This document shows, piece by piece, positions 24,128 to 35,989 of a stretch of 64,000 bases of DNA (the stretch's first letter is position 1; every line of letters begins with the position of its first letter). The DNA is from Trileptium ribeirensis (Eukaryota; Nematoda; Enoplea; Enoplida; Thoracostomopsidae), in the NCBI GenBank assembly GCA_030248225.1, contig JASANE010005281.1, positions 1-64,000 of the forward strand, read 5' to 3'. Made by a program: the position numbers and the translations under genes. The notes beneath the pieces are model-generated. The model did not search any database, had not been told where the DNA came from, and was given only the letters and a program-made list of their open reading frames with translations.

Positions 24128-24640
24128 GTGGTCAAGGTGATCAATGGAGTGCCTCAGCTGGAGCAACCGATCGATATCAATCGCCGCCGATTCGACTTCG
24201 AGGTGGATACTGGGGCACGTGACAACTTGTGCACCGTGCAAGTCTGGGCATCCTTGGGCAAGCCGGTCCTGCAACCAGTCTCCCGTCAATACGAGTCCGC
24301 AACGGGTGATCCGCTGCCCATTAAAGGATACTTCCGGGCATCAGTAGCCATTCGGGGTTGACAACCCCTAGCAATCCCGTTCACGGTGGCATCGAAAGGC
24401 AAGCTTAATCTGCTGGGTCGCGATGGAATTCTGGCGTTGGCGATCGATGTCACGTCCCGGCTACGATGCAAGGACGGCGTGTCAAGTGTCGCATTGATCG
24501 CTCAAGTTCAACCCAGTCCCCTTGTCACCGAAGCTCTTCAGAATGCCTGCCAACAACTCTGCTCCGAATTCCTTGATGTGTTTAAGCCGGAATTGGGGTG
24601 TCTCAAAGATGTTCAACTCGATATTCAGTTCAAACCCGGA
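24128..24640 (+). pseudogene. Gypsy aspartic protease region
   Basis: The active-site block VDTGARDNLC (about 24,200-24,230) is the D-T-G-A motif of retroviral-type aspartic proteases. The second conserved block NLLGRD is at about 24,405. It lies -1 relative to the zinc-knuckle frame, overlapping its end (24,128-24,140), so a natural -1 gag-pol frameshift is possible as well as a mutation. A TGA at 24,359 separates the active site from the NLLGRD block. The frame continues into the N-terminal linker of the reverse transcriptase until a frame change at about 24,640. Confidence 0.82.
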
Positions 24641-25290
24641 TGCGCATCCCGTCTTTTGCAAAGCACGTCCGGTTCCGCTGGCAATTCAGGACGATCTCAA
24701 TCAAGCGTATGATGCCGGGATCGCGCGAGGTGTATGGAAGCCGACCAGTTTCAACAGTTACGGAACGCCGGTGGTACCGATTCGAAAGCCCGCGCTTCCG
24801 GGTCAAACAACGTCCAAGCTTCGAGTGTGTGGCGATTACTCGGTCACTATCAACCGTCAACTCGAGGATCATCGACAACTCATGCCGCTCCCCGAAGACC
24901 TCATGCGACGACTAGGCGGAAGACATGGATTCACGAAGATTCATCTTGCGGACGCCTACAATCAAATTGAACTGTCACCCGACAGTCAAAAGAAGCTGGC
25001 CCTCAGCACCCATCGCGGAGTCCTGCTCCAGCTGCGACTACCATTTGGTATCAAGTCCGCACCCGGCTACTTTCAACAAACAATGGAACAGTTGACTGCC
25101 GACTTGGAAGGCGTGGCCGTATATATCGACGACATTCTGTTAAGCGGTCAAGACTCCGAAAGTCATCTTTGAAACCTGCGGCGGCTACTTCAACGGCTGA
25201 GCGATAAAGGATTGCGATGTCGATGAGAAAAATGCGTCTTTGCTCAACAAAAAGTTGAATATTTCGGATTCACATTGTCCAGACACGGAG
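24640..25290 (+). pseudogene. Gypsy reverse transcriptase
   Basis: Recognisable blocks in order: KARPVPLAIQDDL, then PIRK and VCGDYSVTIN, the motif A region FTKIHLADAYNQIEL (24,930-24,974), LPFGIKSAPGYFQQTM, and motif C VYIDDILL (about 25,119-25,142). In motif A the family has K-[IL]-D-L with a metal-binding Asp. Here the codon at 24,942-24,944 is CAT (His), so one of the three catalytic carboxylates is missing even though YIDD is intact. In-frame stops at 25,170 (TGA) and 25,224 (TGA) fall in the thumb region. It would normally copy the element's RNA into cDNA inside the particle. Confidence 0.9.
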
Positions 25291-25945
25291 TTTCGAAGGG
25301 CCGTAAAGTGGACGCTGTTCAACAGATGCCACCACCTCAAGATGTCACTTCACTGCAGTCATTTCTCGGATCAATTCAATTCTATGGACGAGTTTTGCCG
25401 AACTTATCAACCGTTACCGAGCCTCTGAATCGACTGTGTAAAAAGGACGTTCCGTGGCAATGGGGACCGGAGCAACAGTCGGATTTCGATAAATTGAAGG
25501 ATATGCTGGCAAAAGATGTCACGCTGGCTCATTTTGATGCTACATAGCCGAGCGGAATCTCTTGCGATGCGTCAAGCGTCGGTATTAGAGCGGTTCTCTT
25601 TCACCGATTTCCCGACGGCAGCGAACGACCGATTGCAAATGTTTCAAAAACATTGACGAAGACGCAAAAGAGATATGGTCAGGTGCAAAAAGAAGTCTTG
25701 CCATCGTCTTCGCACTCCACAAGTTTCATCAGTTCTTGTACGGACGAAGATTCATCCTCGTCGCAGATCACAAGCCGCTCATTGCCATGTTTGGTCCCGA
25801 CAAGGCTACTCCAGCATTAGCTGCAAACCGACTAGCACGATGAGCCGCGATGCTGCATCAGTACGATTACGACATCAAATTCCGGAAGACGGCCGATCAC
25901 GGCAACGCCGATGTCCTAAATCGATTGCCGGCGAGTGACGATCCT
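25290..25945 (+). pseudogene. Gypsy RNase H domain
   Basis: The connection/RNase H part begins with HFDAT and, after a TAG at 25,545, the catalytic ISCDASSVGIRAVLFH. Then come SERPIANVSKTLTKTQKRYG, a frame change at about 25,690, FILVADHKPLIAMFG, a TGA at 25,841, and the closing HGNADVLNRLPA, which is the usual end of gypsy RNase H. The stop at 25,841 falls where the family has the Trp of 'ARWA'. The domain would degrade the RNA strand of the RNA-DNA hybrid. Confidence 0.88.
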
Positions 25946-27055
25946 CAATTCGACGACAAAGAAGATTCCGCCGATCAGGATATTGTCTGCATAATCCACA
26001 CGATTGGGCACCAACTACATATTTGTGACGGTCAAGCAATTGTCAAGGCTACAGCAGTGGATCCGGTTCTTCCGTTGGTAATGCGGTATACCAGAGAAGA
26101 ATGGCCTCGTGTTCAGACTAGTGATGGTGTTTCTTCCGAAGCAATCGAAACGTTCCGACGGCTGTCCGAATACCTGAGCGCTGCCGATGGCTGTCTATTT
26201 TACGGAAGCCGGCTAGTAATTCCAACGGCACTTCGCCCACAGGTTATGGACATCCTCCACTGTGGTCACTTTGGTGTACAACGTATGAAGCAATTTGCAC
26301 GATCTGCCGTATACTAGTCTGGTATCGACAGCGACATGGTGGAATAAGCTAGCCGACGTACGACCTGTGCTGAACATCAGAACAAACCGTCCAAAGCTAC
26401 AAACCATCCTTGGATGCCTCCTGAGAAGCCGTAGAGTCGCATTCATATCGACCATGCCATCAACTTCCTTGGTCATAACTGGTTAGTCATCACGGACGCC
26501 TACTCCAAGTATCCCTGCGTTCATCCGGCGGGTCGGATCACGGTGCGAGCCACTGTCGAACTGCTGATGCAAAGCTTCGCTCATTTCGGGTTCCCGCACA
26601 CGATTGTTAACGACAACGCGCCTACCTTTAAATCTCACGAATTTCAGTCATGGTGCAGCGAGCGAGGTATCGCACATTTGTCCGGTGCACCGTATCATCC
26701 AGCAACCAACGGAGCAGCCGAGCGGCTTGTCCAAACGTTTAAGCAAGCGTTGAAAAAGTCCAGTTTGCCACCGAGGCAGGCGGCTCTCGAGTTCGCCATG
26801 CAGTACCGGAGAACACCCCTAACGTCTGAACTCTCACTAAGCGAGCTGCTCAACGGTCGCCAAATTCGGACCCGTATCGACGCCTTGGTTCCATCACCCG
26901 CACATCGGGCTCAAAGTCGACAGTCGACTGAAAACAATCGATCAAATAACTGGATAGAAACCGTGAAGCCCATCTACAACGTCGGGACTCCCTGCTATGC
27001 CTTGTACTGTGGACCACGACGGGACAGAGAACTTCGATGGATTCCAGCCATATGA
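25946..27055 (+). pseudogene. Gypsy integrase
   Basis: The zinc-binding N-terminal domain is partly visible (ILHCGHFGVQRMKQFAR; its Cys pair is in the stop-rich segment after 26,315). All three DDE catalytic residues are still encoded: Asp at 26,450-26,452 (HIDHA), Asp at 26,612-26,614 (VNDNAPTF) and Glu at 26,720-26,722 (NGAAERLVQTF). Stops at 26,315 (TAG), 26,345 (TAA) and 26,432 (TAG) interrupt the region between. The C-terminal part includes the conserved VGTPCYALYCGPRRDRELRW, where homologues have 'GxxVwxrxyGpxxxWxxGxI', and then ends. It would insert cDNA into the host genome. It is inactive as written. Confidence 0.9.
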
Positions 27056-30000
27056 TGAACATACAGATACAGATGACGATACAGATGAATTTGTTGCTGT
27101 TTTGTGTCAGATCGCAGTTACATTTTTACTGATGTAATCTGTGTTGCTAACATATGGCGCTCCGTTTCGAATTGTAGCTTAGTGAATTTTTGAAGTTTTT
27201 TCAGTTAATAGTTGCAGACATATCTAATAGTATAATTAAAGATGTTTTAAAAAAAGGCTGTCCTGATTTGTTTAATTCACACTGCAGTTTGAATGGTTCT
27301 GGTCCTTTCGACCGAATAACTCCCCCTTACGATTATGTAACTACTTATGAGCACACTCACTGTTTATGAACAAGATTGCCCAGCGGCGCTGGCGAGATTT
27401 AACGGCTGCCCAGAGGGATAGAGGGGTCGGAAGGTGCGCCTTATGTTTACTGTATGGGAGGTTCGCATGTTGTTCAAAGTATGAGCGGAACGCGCTTTTG
27501 CCTGAAAGAGATGTGCGTGCTTGTTACTGTACAGGGCGGAAGGAAGGGGCTTTATTGGTTTTGTCAGATGGAGCGCGCAGTTTTTGAAATTAACTCACAT
27601 GCTAAAATTTGTAATTATCTACTTTACAAACAAATGCGAGTTAACATCAATGTAAATGTTTAAATACAAATAAATTAATGCAATATGCCCCATATAAAAT
27701 TTTTAATTTTATGTTTGAAAAAACCGTTTTGACGCAAAAGTGTTTTCCTACTTCGGTTAGTGCCCCCAGTTTACAAATGTAAAAGAATTTTTCAGCTTGC
27801 CACCGTCATAGAAATCTATCGTATTAACATCATAATCAGTGGGTTCCCCCTCAACTATTATAAAACAATTGTATTTGCATGATATGCATCAAGTAAATCG
27901 TGCTTTGAGGCCATAAAACATAAAATTGTGAAATTATAATTTTTCTTAAAATTTGTGATTTACAACTGTCAAACGTTTTCGTGTTTTTGACCATTAGAGG
28001 AAAGGAGAAATAAAAAGAGTTGTTAGGTTTTGTTTGATATATATAGTATACTCGGACAATCCCTACTAGTTCATCATTTCCATTTAGCGCTTATATGAAA
28101 CACATGGAAAATCATGGGTTTAATCCAGACAGGACACGGGCTTATCACTACACAGCCGGATAATCTCGAAAGTACATGAAAATGACAAATGTATATGAAT
28201 AAAATGATCCTAGCGTTTCCACTGGACATAATACAGGAAAGTAAAATGTTAATTTTTACTTGTTTAACTGTTTACAGGACAATGCTAATTCAGACAAGTT
28301 CTGCTGCGAACATTGCAAAATATCACCATAGTAGAGTGAAATATTCTTCAAAACCAGATCATAGAAAAATATACGACTACGAGTCAAAAGTATCTCGGAA
28401 TGGCTCACGGCAGCAACATGTACCTTCGTTTATGTATACATTTGTGACATGTTTTAGGTTTTAACTTAACGGTGCAGACTAAATGTAACGAACCATCAGT
28501 ATGTTGTTATATGGCAATCATCAATTCATTGCTAATTATTATATACCTGTTCATTAGTGGTACAAATTAGTTTTTGAAATCAGAGGTCTTCTGCCTCAAA
28601 TTAAATTTAATAACAATAATATTGATGTTTAGCCACCACCACCACGACAGACGTACACAACCCGAATAGTGACGTCCTCAATGGTGCTGTATCATTATTG
28701 ACAACAACACACTAAACTAATAGAAAGACAGAATGTTATTAGAAGATAATAACAAATAACGTTGAGAAACGATCTATCTATACCTATTTCGACTAACATT
28801 TCAATTAGGACAGCGCGGACATAGAACGGAAATTTGCAATTATTAGCTGCTGTGCTTATCGAAGTATATACTTTAAAGCTTTTACAACAATTAACGTCAT
28901 TAATCAAACGTCGGTGTATGATTTTTTTCAGAGTTTATAATGCCTCAAGTGAATACATACAACTGCTAACAACACAGAATAACGTCGGCAGCCATGGCAA
29001 AATGTTGTATATGTCTGTGGAACAAATTTATTTTGAGCTAATTTATTATCAAATAATTTTCAGGCCCGACCATGAGCTATATGTTATATACCTATAATAT
29101 TAAAACTAAAAACTTACTGCATTGTAAAAACGCAGATTTCATACAAAATGACATAAAACAATTATTAAAATTTGACGATAAGTGCAACAGTAAATTGGAA
29201 AACAGAAGAATACCTACATATAAACTATAAGTCCCACTCCAAAATATGTTAAAGTTAAGTTTATTCCAAGAACAGAATACGCAACAGAATACGCAAACGT
29301 TTATCGCACCCACCGATGCCCGTAACCAATATTAATAACTTAGTTATTCGAATTGATGTTCTTGTGTGATGGTTTGTAAGACGATTGATGTGTCATAATA
29401 TCCACTCACATATAAGGTATCTACTAGACTTGGAATCGGGTAAATATACCGTGATCCGGGAGTGGTAGTGACCCGGGCCAAGAAATGAAGCCATGACTCA
29501 GTTCCATGTTTTGAAGGAACCATGCACAAACAGAGCAGTTAAATGGATATGTTTATATTTATTTATCCAGCTTTTCTTTTACTCTGTTTACATTGTATCA
29601 TCATTGTTTCACGTTTTATCAGCCATGATTTAATAAAAAAATCCCTGCTTGATTAGATTTAAATAAAAGCTGTAGTTCCTCGTGATTTATGGGTTACTGT
29701 AGCCGTCAACGGATTTATTTGTGAATCCTTATAATAACGATTATTTTCAATTGTTACAAATTTATGTATGATTTGATCACCCCTATACAGTGCAACTAAG
29801 CAATTAGAACGAAGAAATTTTAACGAGGGGAGGTTCAAATTTAGTTATGTATATACAGTACGGCTTAGCCAGCGGTAATGAGGCGGTGCACCCCCCGCCG
29901 CTTTTCGACTAAAGGAAGTCCACTGGACATACTTTACGCCCCTCAGGTCCACCTAGGTTCTAGGTGGGAATAGAGTCAAAAAATGGTCATTTAAAGTTCT

Positions 30001-31149
30001 ACACGTGCTTCAAATGATACCTTTGTAGCTTTTGAGGAAAATGAGCGGAAAGAAATATCGAAGCGTTTCTTGCGGCTGCTACATATTATACTTAGGGACT
30101 AAGTCAAGCTGATAGTCGTAATATCCTTAGCAAAGAGCTTAGGCCATAGAAAAAGAACAGAATAGTATAGGAATGTCGGGAAGCGATATACAAAACACTT
30201 TGCTTAAATTAACTTTTATTAAAGCGCAATATGGTACAGGAATAATAAAACAACTTTAAAAATCATGTAAATGTGAATTCATTAAGCCTATCTATGCGAA
30301 GTCTAAACATTGTATCTCCAATGCTCATTGATTCCTATGCATATCAAATCAATATTATTTACATAGTTCTGTAAAAGGACCGCTTAAAGGATATAATATA
30401 TTACATGAGTATTACATAACTGTAAAATCCTGTGAATGGGTTCTGAACTTTTGATCATTAGACTGTAATAATTGCAATTTGGTACACCATTTTCTCCATT
30501 TAATCATATATTATACTGTATCACACCTTGTCATGGAAGCATTCAGGATTTTATCACATCATCGAATACCAGTGTTTATTGTATATTTGGAAATAATTTA
30601 CGTAAATTCATATTAATATGCACAGATAATTATGATTACAAAATCGTAAAGCACTCATGATGCACCATGATATTCCAGAAACTGTTTTGTAAGATTTAGT
30701 ATATATAATCGCGCAGGCAGCACATGGTGGTCGTGGTTCTCGCACTCTATCCGCTTCACATTCTGCAACATCATTCCAAGAATTTAATATTTGAGGGTTT
30801 TTAATCCGCTACATAGGTACTTGGTGAAAATGTGTAGTGCCCTGTATGCACTCTGAATAAGTTGCACTACCGTTTCATTCGTATACAATGAAATGCATAA
30901 GTTAATATGTCTTGTTAATTATTATAAACTTGTTGTATAAAAATACCTGGACAGCCGGTATGTGAAATTGAATCTAGTGATGGTAAGTTTAATAAATTTA
31001 AACATTTAATTTTTATAATTTAGCTAAGACAAATTATGCGCAACACCTAATTTGACAACGTATAGGTATAGCGGTTGATTTTCATGAAGCAAGATTGCTA
31101 TTTGTTATTTACTGTTTTGGATGTGCTTTGGTTTTTAAACGGTATTGTA
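27056..31149. other. Non-coding DNA downstream of the gypsy element
   Basis: It starts with a short run of (GA)TACAGAT repeats at 27,060-27,090. A GC-richer patch at 27,370-27,590 has two overlapping open frames (73 and 69 codons) with several Cys residues but no domain I can name. At 29,860-29,925 the words GGCTTAGCCAGCGG and GCACCCCCCGCCG resemble the CAGTGxxGTAGCCAGG-type hAT end at 55,850. The remainder is AT-rich with no features seen. Confidence 0.4.
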
Positions 31150-31440
31150 GATAGTTGTTCACCTCGGCAAAAGCGGATCCCGAGGTGGTCTCCCCGTCAC
31201 CGAATGTCGATGGCCTGTTAAGTCGTCTACCGTCTGCACTTAACACCGTCGCATGTCATAAGCAGACCCATTACAGTGAGCAGTCAGGACACAGCTCCTC
31301 TCATCTGAAATGTGTACGGACACCACCTCTCCCATCATAGCTTCCTGTATCGGTCGCTGCACTGCGGCGTTATTTGTTAAATACGGTTATTGCAGTATGT
31401 CTTTTAATTTAAATAAAATATAACTTTCGTATATAATATG
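31150..31440 (+). other. GC-richer island, unidentified
   Basis: This patch contrasts with its AT-rich flanks. A 61-codon frame (31,155-31,340) includes NVDGLLSRLPS, which faintly resembles the NADxLSRLP end of retrotransposon RNase H domains. An AATAAAATA polyadenylation-like signal follows at about 31,412. A small retroelement scrap is possible. No other block supports it. Confidence 0.25.
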
Positions 31441-31965
31441 GTGTCTCATATCCAACTGACGGTGGTGATAGTATATAACATGTCAGTCGTTTAAAACAAT
31501 CTGCTTACAAATATAACACAAAATCAGCCATCAATATTCGGTCATGTAATATTAGCCAGATCTATAAAATATTATACATAATATTTGTATAAATTTAGAA
31601 ATCTTTAGTAACAACAGAGATTATATATTTGGGAGGTATACACAACGTAATGATAACAAAACTACAAAGCGTTACCGCCGACAAACTTAAGCAAACTTTA
31701 ATACATTCACTAATACATGTTCCACTTCCCTGGAACGAACGTCAAATAAAGCGTGTTCTCTAAATTAAATTGTTTTTAATGTAATTAATTTAGGTAACAA
31801 AAATACAAAAACAATTAAAAAACTTCGAATGACCGAAAATTTCAAAGGCATTTATGACCGCGGTATTATGTTAGATTTGATAAGAAGTTTGATTTAGATG
31901 TTTGTGATTGGGATATATTATAACGAATGGCGCTTGCCGCCTTTTATCTTAATATTTCTATCTAG
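31441..31965. other. Non-coding AT-rich DNA
   Basis: Nothing is recognised. Confidence 0.4.
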
Positions 31966-32041
31966 TTACTGGGAACGTTGGATTAGTGAAGCCGGAAGGG
32001 CTGCGGCTCCGTCAGCGTTCTGTTGCTGAGGTGAACCTGCG
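31966..32041 (+). rRNA. Rearranged fragment of 18S rRNA 3' end (pseudogene)
   Basis: The first part, TTACTGGGAACGTTGGATTA followed by GTGAAGCC, resembles the 18S segment after 'CGCTACTACCGATTGAACG...TTTAGTGAGGCC' (start of helix 44). The end (32,028-32,041) reads GAGGTGAACCTGCG, matching the near-universal 'GTAGGTGAACCTGCGG' at the 18S 3' terminus. The intervening part of the real gene (the 'AAGTCGTAACAAGGTTTCC' region) is missing, so this is a deleted genomic fragment and not a functional gene. The identification rests on memory of conserved 18S sequence and two short blocks. Confidence 0.45.
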
Positions 32042-32360
32042 TACACATTGGGCCGCGAATATTTTGGAATATGGTTAGTTAGATTCGAAAATGCACCAAT
32101 TTCTAGGTCAATTCTGGTTAATGATTACTTGGCAGATACCACGTGTATAAACGATAAATCGCTGTTGCTATATTATTCACATAAAATCACAAGTTAACTC
32201 AAAGTACTTATTCGTGAATACATTTAGGAGTGAGGATGTGGATTCCATTGCCATGAGGGTTCCTGATTGAAATATGTTTTATGAGTTAAGACTATGACAC
32301 TCCGCAGGTTATATGTTTTAATCCTATAGTGATGTAGCGAAGCGTCGTGCCGCCTGCGTT
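32042..32360. other. Non-coding DNA
   Basis: Nothing is recognised. Confidence 0.4.
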
Positions 32361-32364
32361 TCAT

Positions 32365-32578
32365 GTTGGGACAAGTGTCACTCCTGTGTTTCGTACGGGA
32401 AATTTGTGTCCCACTTGATTTCGAGGAGATAACAATTTGTCCCCGTCCTGGATTTTAGGGGAGGAGCACTGTGCTAGCACGAACTCCAGTGATGACAAAT
32501 TGTCCCTATCGATATCAAAAGGGACATAATGTTCTGTCCCCTCATGAAAAGCGGGGGACAAGTGAACTGCCCCCACGT
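32365..32578. repeat. Cluster of GGGACA/TGTCCC words
   Basis: Within about 210 bp there are at least six copies of GGGACA or TGTCCC-type words in both orientations: GGGACAAGTGTCAC at the left, TTGTGTCCCACTTG, CAATTTGTCCCC, ACAAATTGTCCC, GGGACATAATGTTCTGTCCC, and GGGGGACAAGTGAACTG at the right. It can form several alternative hairpins. A looser relative is at 35,800-35,930. There is no gene; the minus-strand frame here (32,361-32,576) is probably a by-product of the repeat. Confidence 0.55.
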
Positions 32579-34784
32579 TGAAATACAGGAGGACAGCTGT
32601 AAACTTGTCACAACATGCCTCTAAAATAGTATATACTCTTTACTCTAATTAGCTATGTTTGGAATTTACCATAGGCATTCCACTTGTAGCTAAGTTGCCG
32701 ATTTTTTGGAGAAGTTAGAAGACAACAAAGGGTGGGTTAAAATACGGTTATTTACTGTTATTAAAATATAATCAGCTGTAAAACTAAATATATTATAAAC
32801 AATTTATTAAGCCAAACATATGCAGCTTAGTACACTATTTGAAGACATTTATCATATAAATTTGTACACATATCGAAAACAAGTCAAAGTCTGACTGGTT
32901 GAGGCGAAATACGTTGCAGTAATCGTAAAATTTCTGTGTTCATGTCATGCTAAATCTACCTAAAATAATATATCTGTCTTATAACACCTAACATAGTTTA
33001 TGTTAAACTATAGCTATATGAAAGTTTTTATGAAAAATATATCAAAAATGCAAAGGGTCCTGCATAAAATACGCATTAATTGGAGATTTCAAATTGTTGG
33101 AAATGTCGCTCAGGATAAATACTAAAGTAATACTAAAGTAGTAATAATCTTTGTTTTTTGTAGAATATAGTGGATGAATATCGGTTCAAGCTAAATTTGG
33201 TTCACTTCTGTTGAAATTCTACTATCATTGACTGAGCTGACATAAATAGGTACATATATACATATATGCATTATTAAATATTTAAAATAAATTTTAGGTA
33301 TAACAAATATTCATTTTAACTTTATATTTATTGAAACTAAAAACTACACGTAAATGTCCGTTAAATTGGATATTGCTGAAAAAGCTGGCTTGTAACGGCG
33401 ACTCACTTGACCTCGCTCAAATTAAGCGCAACATTATTTTTTCAATGGACACTACTTACTATACATCATAAATAAAAAATAGCCAAATCATAATTACTGG
33501 TCAACAAAACGAAGTATTAATATAAACCTAGTGTCATGGTCTGTAGTAGTATCAAAACCTTTCGGATGAACCAAAATAAAGTTGCCAACGCGAAATACCA
33601 CTTGTTCATTCCATGTTCGAAAAAAACAGGTGCATCCTGTTTTTTGTTCTATTTTTATACAGATTGTTTAAGCTTAGATGGAGTTAGTTTTTAAAGGCAA
33701 AGAAAATGCAAGCCGCGAAAGTTAGTTTTTGTGAGATATTAAGGACGTGTGGCATAAATTTAAAATTTAAAATGACTTATTTAAACTAAATTGAATTAAC
33801 GTCAATGGAAATTAAAAATCAGGCTTGAATTAGAATATATACGTAGGCATATGCGAATTTAATATTAGATATGCTTATTTTTGCGTTAAATCGCCATCTG
33901 TCATAATAGATAAACTAGAACGGTGGATATTGTTGGGCGCGATTAAAACTCGCTCGTAGATGTGAAGATAAGAACAGGATAAAAAATATTGTCCCAAGAA
34001 ATGTCTAGTCACGTTGTTTGTGTGAGATTACTAGTTACGCTCGGGAAATATTAAGCAATAATGCTCTAACATTTGTGTCAAAGGGTAGTTTTTATTGTTG
34101 TTTTAAAGATGTAACAATTATCTAAAGATGCAAATCATGTCTATTTTGCTTTGAAAATTTTGTTGGCTTCAATATTGTTCACAAAAATAAAAGATAATTG
34201 TATTCTGAATTTTGGAATTTCAAAAATTCATATATTTCGCATAAAGGTGAGTATATAACACTACACAATACGCAAATGGTTCTTACTACATAACTTTATT
34301 GCGCACGGAATGATAGAAAATAATTGGTTTACTTTTAAACAAAAACTAAATGGCTATGATAGTTGTAAGATTTGTATTTTTAAACGCGAAAATATTCCAA
34401 TAATCAAATTGACCGAATAATTATAAACGAAAATCCTGAAGTAAACCAAGGAAGTTAACTTAAACGCTAAACAACACTCAGTAGTATATTTCACCGTATT
34501 TGGTGGTGGCTCTGTAATTGGAAAATGATATCATTATGGCTTAGCTTAACGTCTCCGCAGAGAGTTTTGATTATGTTTGCTTAGCTCTGAATGTGCCAGT
34601 TTTATTCTTCAGCTCCAATACACGTGCAGATTCCATATTCCTCGCCCAGACATGCCATGCCTAGTGAACAATCACCACGAGACACTAATATACAACAAAC
34701 CATTTCAGAGTGTATGCAAATTGTTCTTATATAACATTATTGCAAAAGGAGTAATAACAAAAATGCTTCGCGACGATTTCCACT
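32579..34784. other. Non-coding AT-rich DNA
   Basis: No coding, RNA or transposon-end signal was recognised. There is a small tandem AATACTAAAGT at about 33,118-33,142. Confidence 0.4.
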
Positions 34785-35460
34785 TTTAAGAAAAATTTTG
34801 CGACGTGTCTCATATTTAACAATGATTAATTTGACCATTACACAATGTTATGATGTTAATATGCCGATTATGCAACCTCTTTGAGCTCATTATTCTTGCG
34901 TGAAGTCATTTCAATAGCATTTTTATACGTTTCATAATTGCCACACCAAAATTATTTATTTATGATTTCTAAGTGAATACGCTGGCGGGCTGGAATTAGG
35001 GGGAATTTTCGGTTTTACTTTGACCAAGCATGTGAAAATGGTTCTTGTCCTCTAGCAAAATTCATGGTGAATTTTTGTTTTCACAGGTGAAGAACAAGTT
35101 CATACTAAAATGGACAATATATTTTCGTAAAATCTTATTTTGAAGCTAAATAATTGAAAATTCATGTAAAAATATTAGCGCTACGTTAATATCATTATTT
35201 AGCTATACGTCCTGTGCTCATGTATATATTTGCCGGAACCAAAGACTATAAAAAAAGCAAAAATATTATCGACGTGAGTTGCTCTCCTAAAATTTTCCTC
35301 GGTACGACGCCACGGCGTGCTAGACTACTCCACTAAGTTTGTCCTCAAGCCGTTTGAATAACGTGCAACTTCGAATTAAAAATCAAAATTTTGAGCACAA
35401 CGCAAAGGTAACATTTTAAGTAAGTATCATTAGGCCCTGCTCTTATATAATTTTATGCGT
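34785..35460 (-). repeat. Dispersed repeat R1, copy 3
   Basis: It aligns along its length with 10,641-11,335 (shared words listed there). The tRNA-like box on the minus strand reads TTAGTGGAGTAGTCTAGCAC (about 35,318-35,337). To its right both copies share TGCAA...GAATT...AAATTTTGAG(C/A) and CGAAAG/CGCAAAG. The R1 tail found at 11,371 and 12,911 occurs here only at 35,990-36,060, displaced by about 500 bp that contains an R3 copy. This indicates a nested insertion. Confidence 0.65.
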
Positions 35461-35474
35461 TGTTCACGTTTAAT

Positions 35475-35700
35475 GTCTCCAACATTGGGAACCTATGTGC
35501 CCCATACAGTGTTAGACACAACATAATGTCTTCGACAATCCCATATTAGTTGTAAAAATTTTCAAATAGTTAGGATGTTGTGATTTTCCGACGAGATCAA
35601 ACACAGCATGAATTTTTTATAGTTTTGTTGGGGTAGGCTGCAGACCATTTTGTCAACATGCATATTGTCCATATACAAATATTGATATTTGAAAATAACA
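35475..35700 (+). repeat. R3 repeat, copy 2
   Basis: It matches 22,565-22,790 (ordered words given there). It sits between the body and the tail of R1 copy 3, so it is probably a younger insertion into R1. Confidence 0.65.
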
Positions 35701-35799
35701 ACATAACTAAATAATACAATGAATTAGCTACACGGTGACTGTCACAGTTAATTCGCAAAAAATGGTATCAAGGAATATGTGCGACACGGTAAATACAAA

Positions 35800-35930
35800 T
35801 GCAGTATCTAGGTGTGTGTCCCACACCGTCACAAATTGAAGTACGGCATGGGTGTTGCCCAGACTGTCTATATGGTATTGTCCCACATGGGGACAAAAGT
35901 TCCAAACAGTTGGGACATTATATCATGAAT
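35800..35930. repeat. GTCCCACA/GGGACA-rich segment
   Basis: TGTGTGTCCCACACCGTC, then ATTGTCCCACATGGGGACAA and CAGTTGGGACAT lie within 120 bp, giving short hairpins like those at 32,365-32,578. The 71-codon plus-strand frame covering it (35,799-36,014) has no domain. Confidence 0.4.
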
Positions 35931-35989
35931 GCCGCATTAGTTGCTTGTTTAAAGCATGTTAACTTGATATTCATACAATCGGCCAAACA

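Larger units (their letters stand above)
22819..27055 (+). mobile_element. Ty3/gypsy LTR retrotransposon, degenerate and 3'-truncated
   Basis: The order is LTR, gag with two zinc knuckles, aspartic protease, reverse transcriptase, RNase H, integrase, which is the Ty3/gypsy order. Similarity to known gypsy polyproteins stops at about 27,055, shortly after the integrase C-terminal segment. No second LTR follows: 27,056-27,300 shows no match to 22,819-23,062. At least four frame changes (about 23,745, 24,120, 24,640, 25,690) and eight in-frame stops (24,359; 25,170; 25,224; 25,545; 25,841; 26,315; 26,345; 26,432) break the coding sequence. The GC content is visibly higher than the flanks. It cannot make a working polyprotein. 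Confidence 0.93.

Noticed and set aside
27366..27663. Cys-containing frames as a zinc-finger (FLYWCH-like) domain
   Set aside because: The spacing of Cys, Tyr and Trp does not fit the domain, and two frames compete.
31155..31340. NVDGLLSRLPS as a retrotransposon RNase H end
   Set aside because: Only one short block resembles the family, with an extra Leu. No flanking RT, RNase H or integrase blocks were found in any frame.
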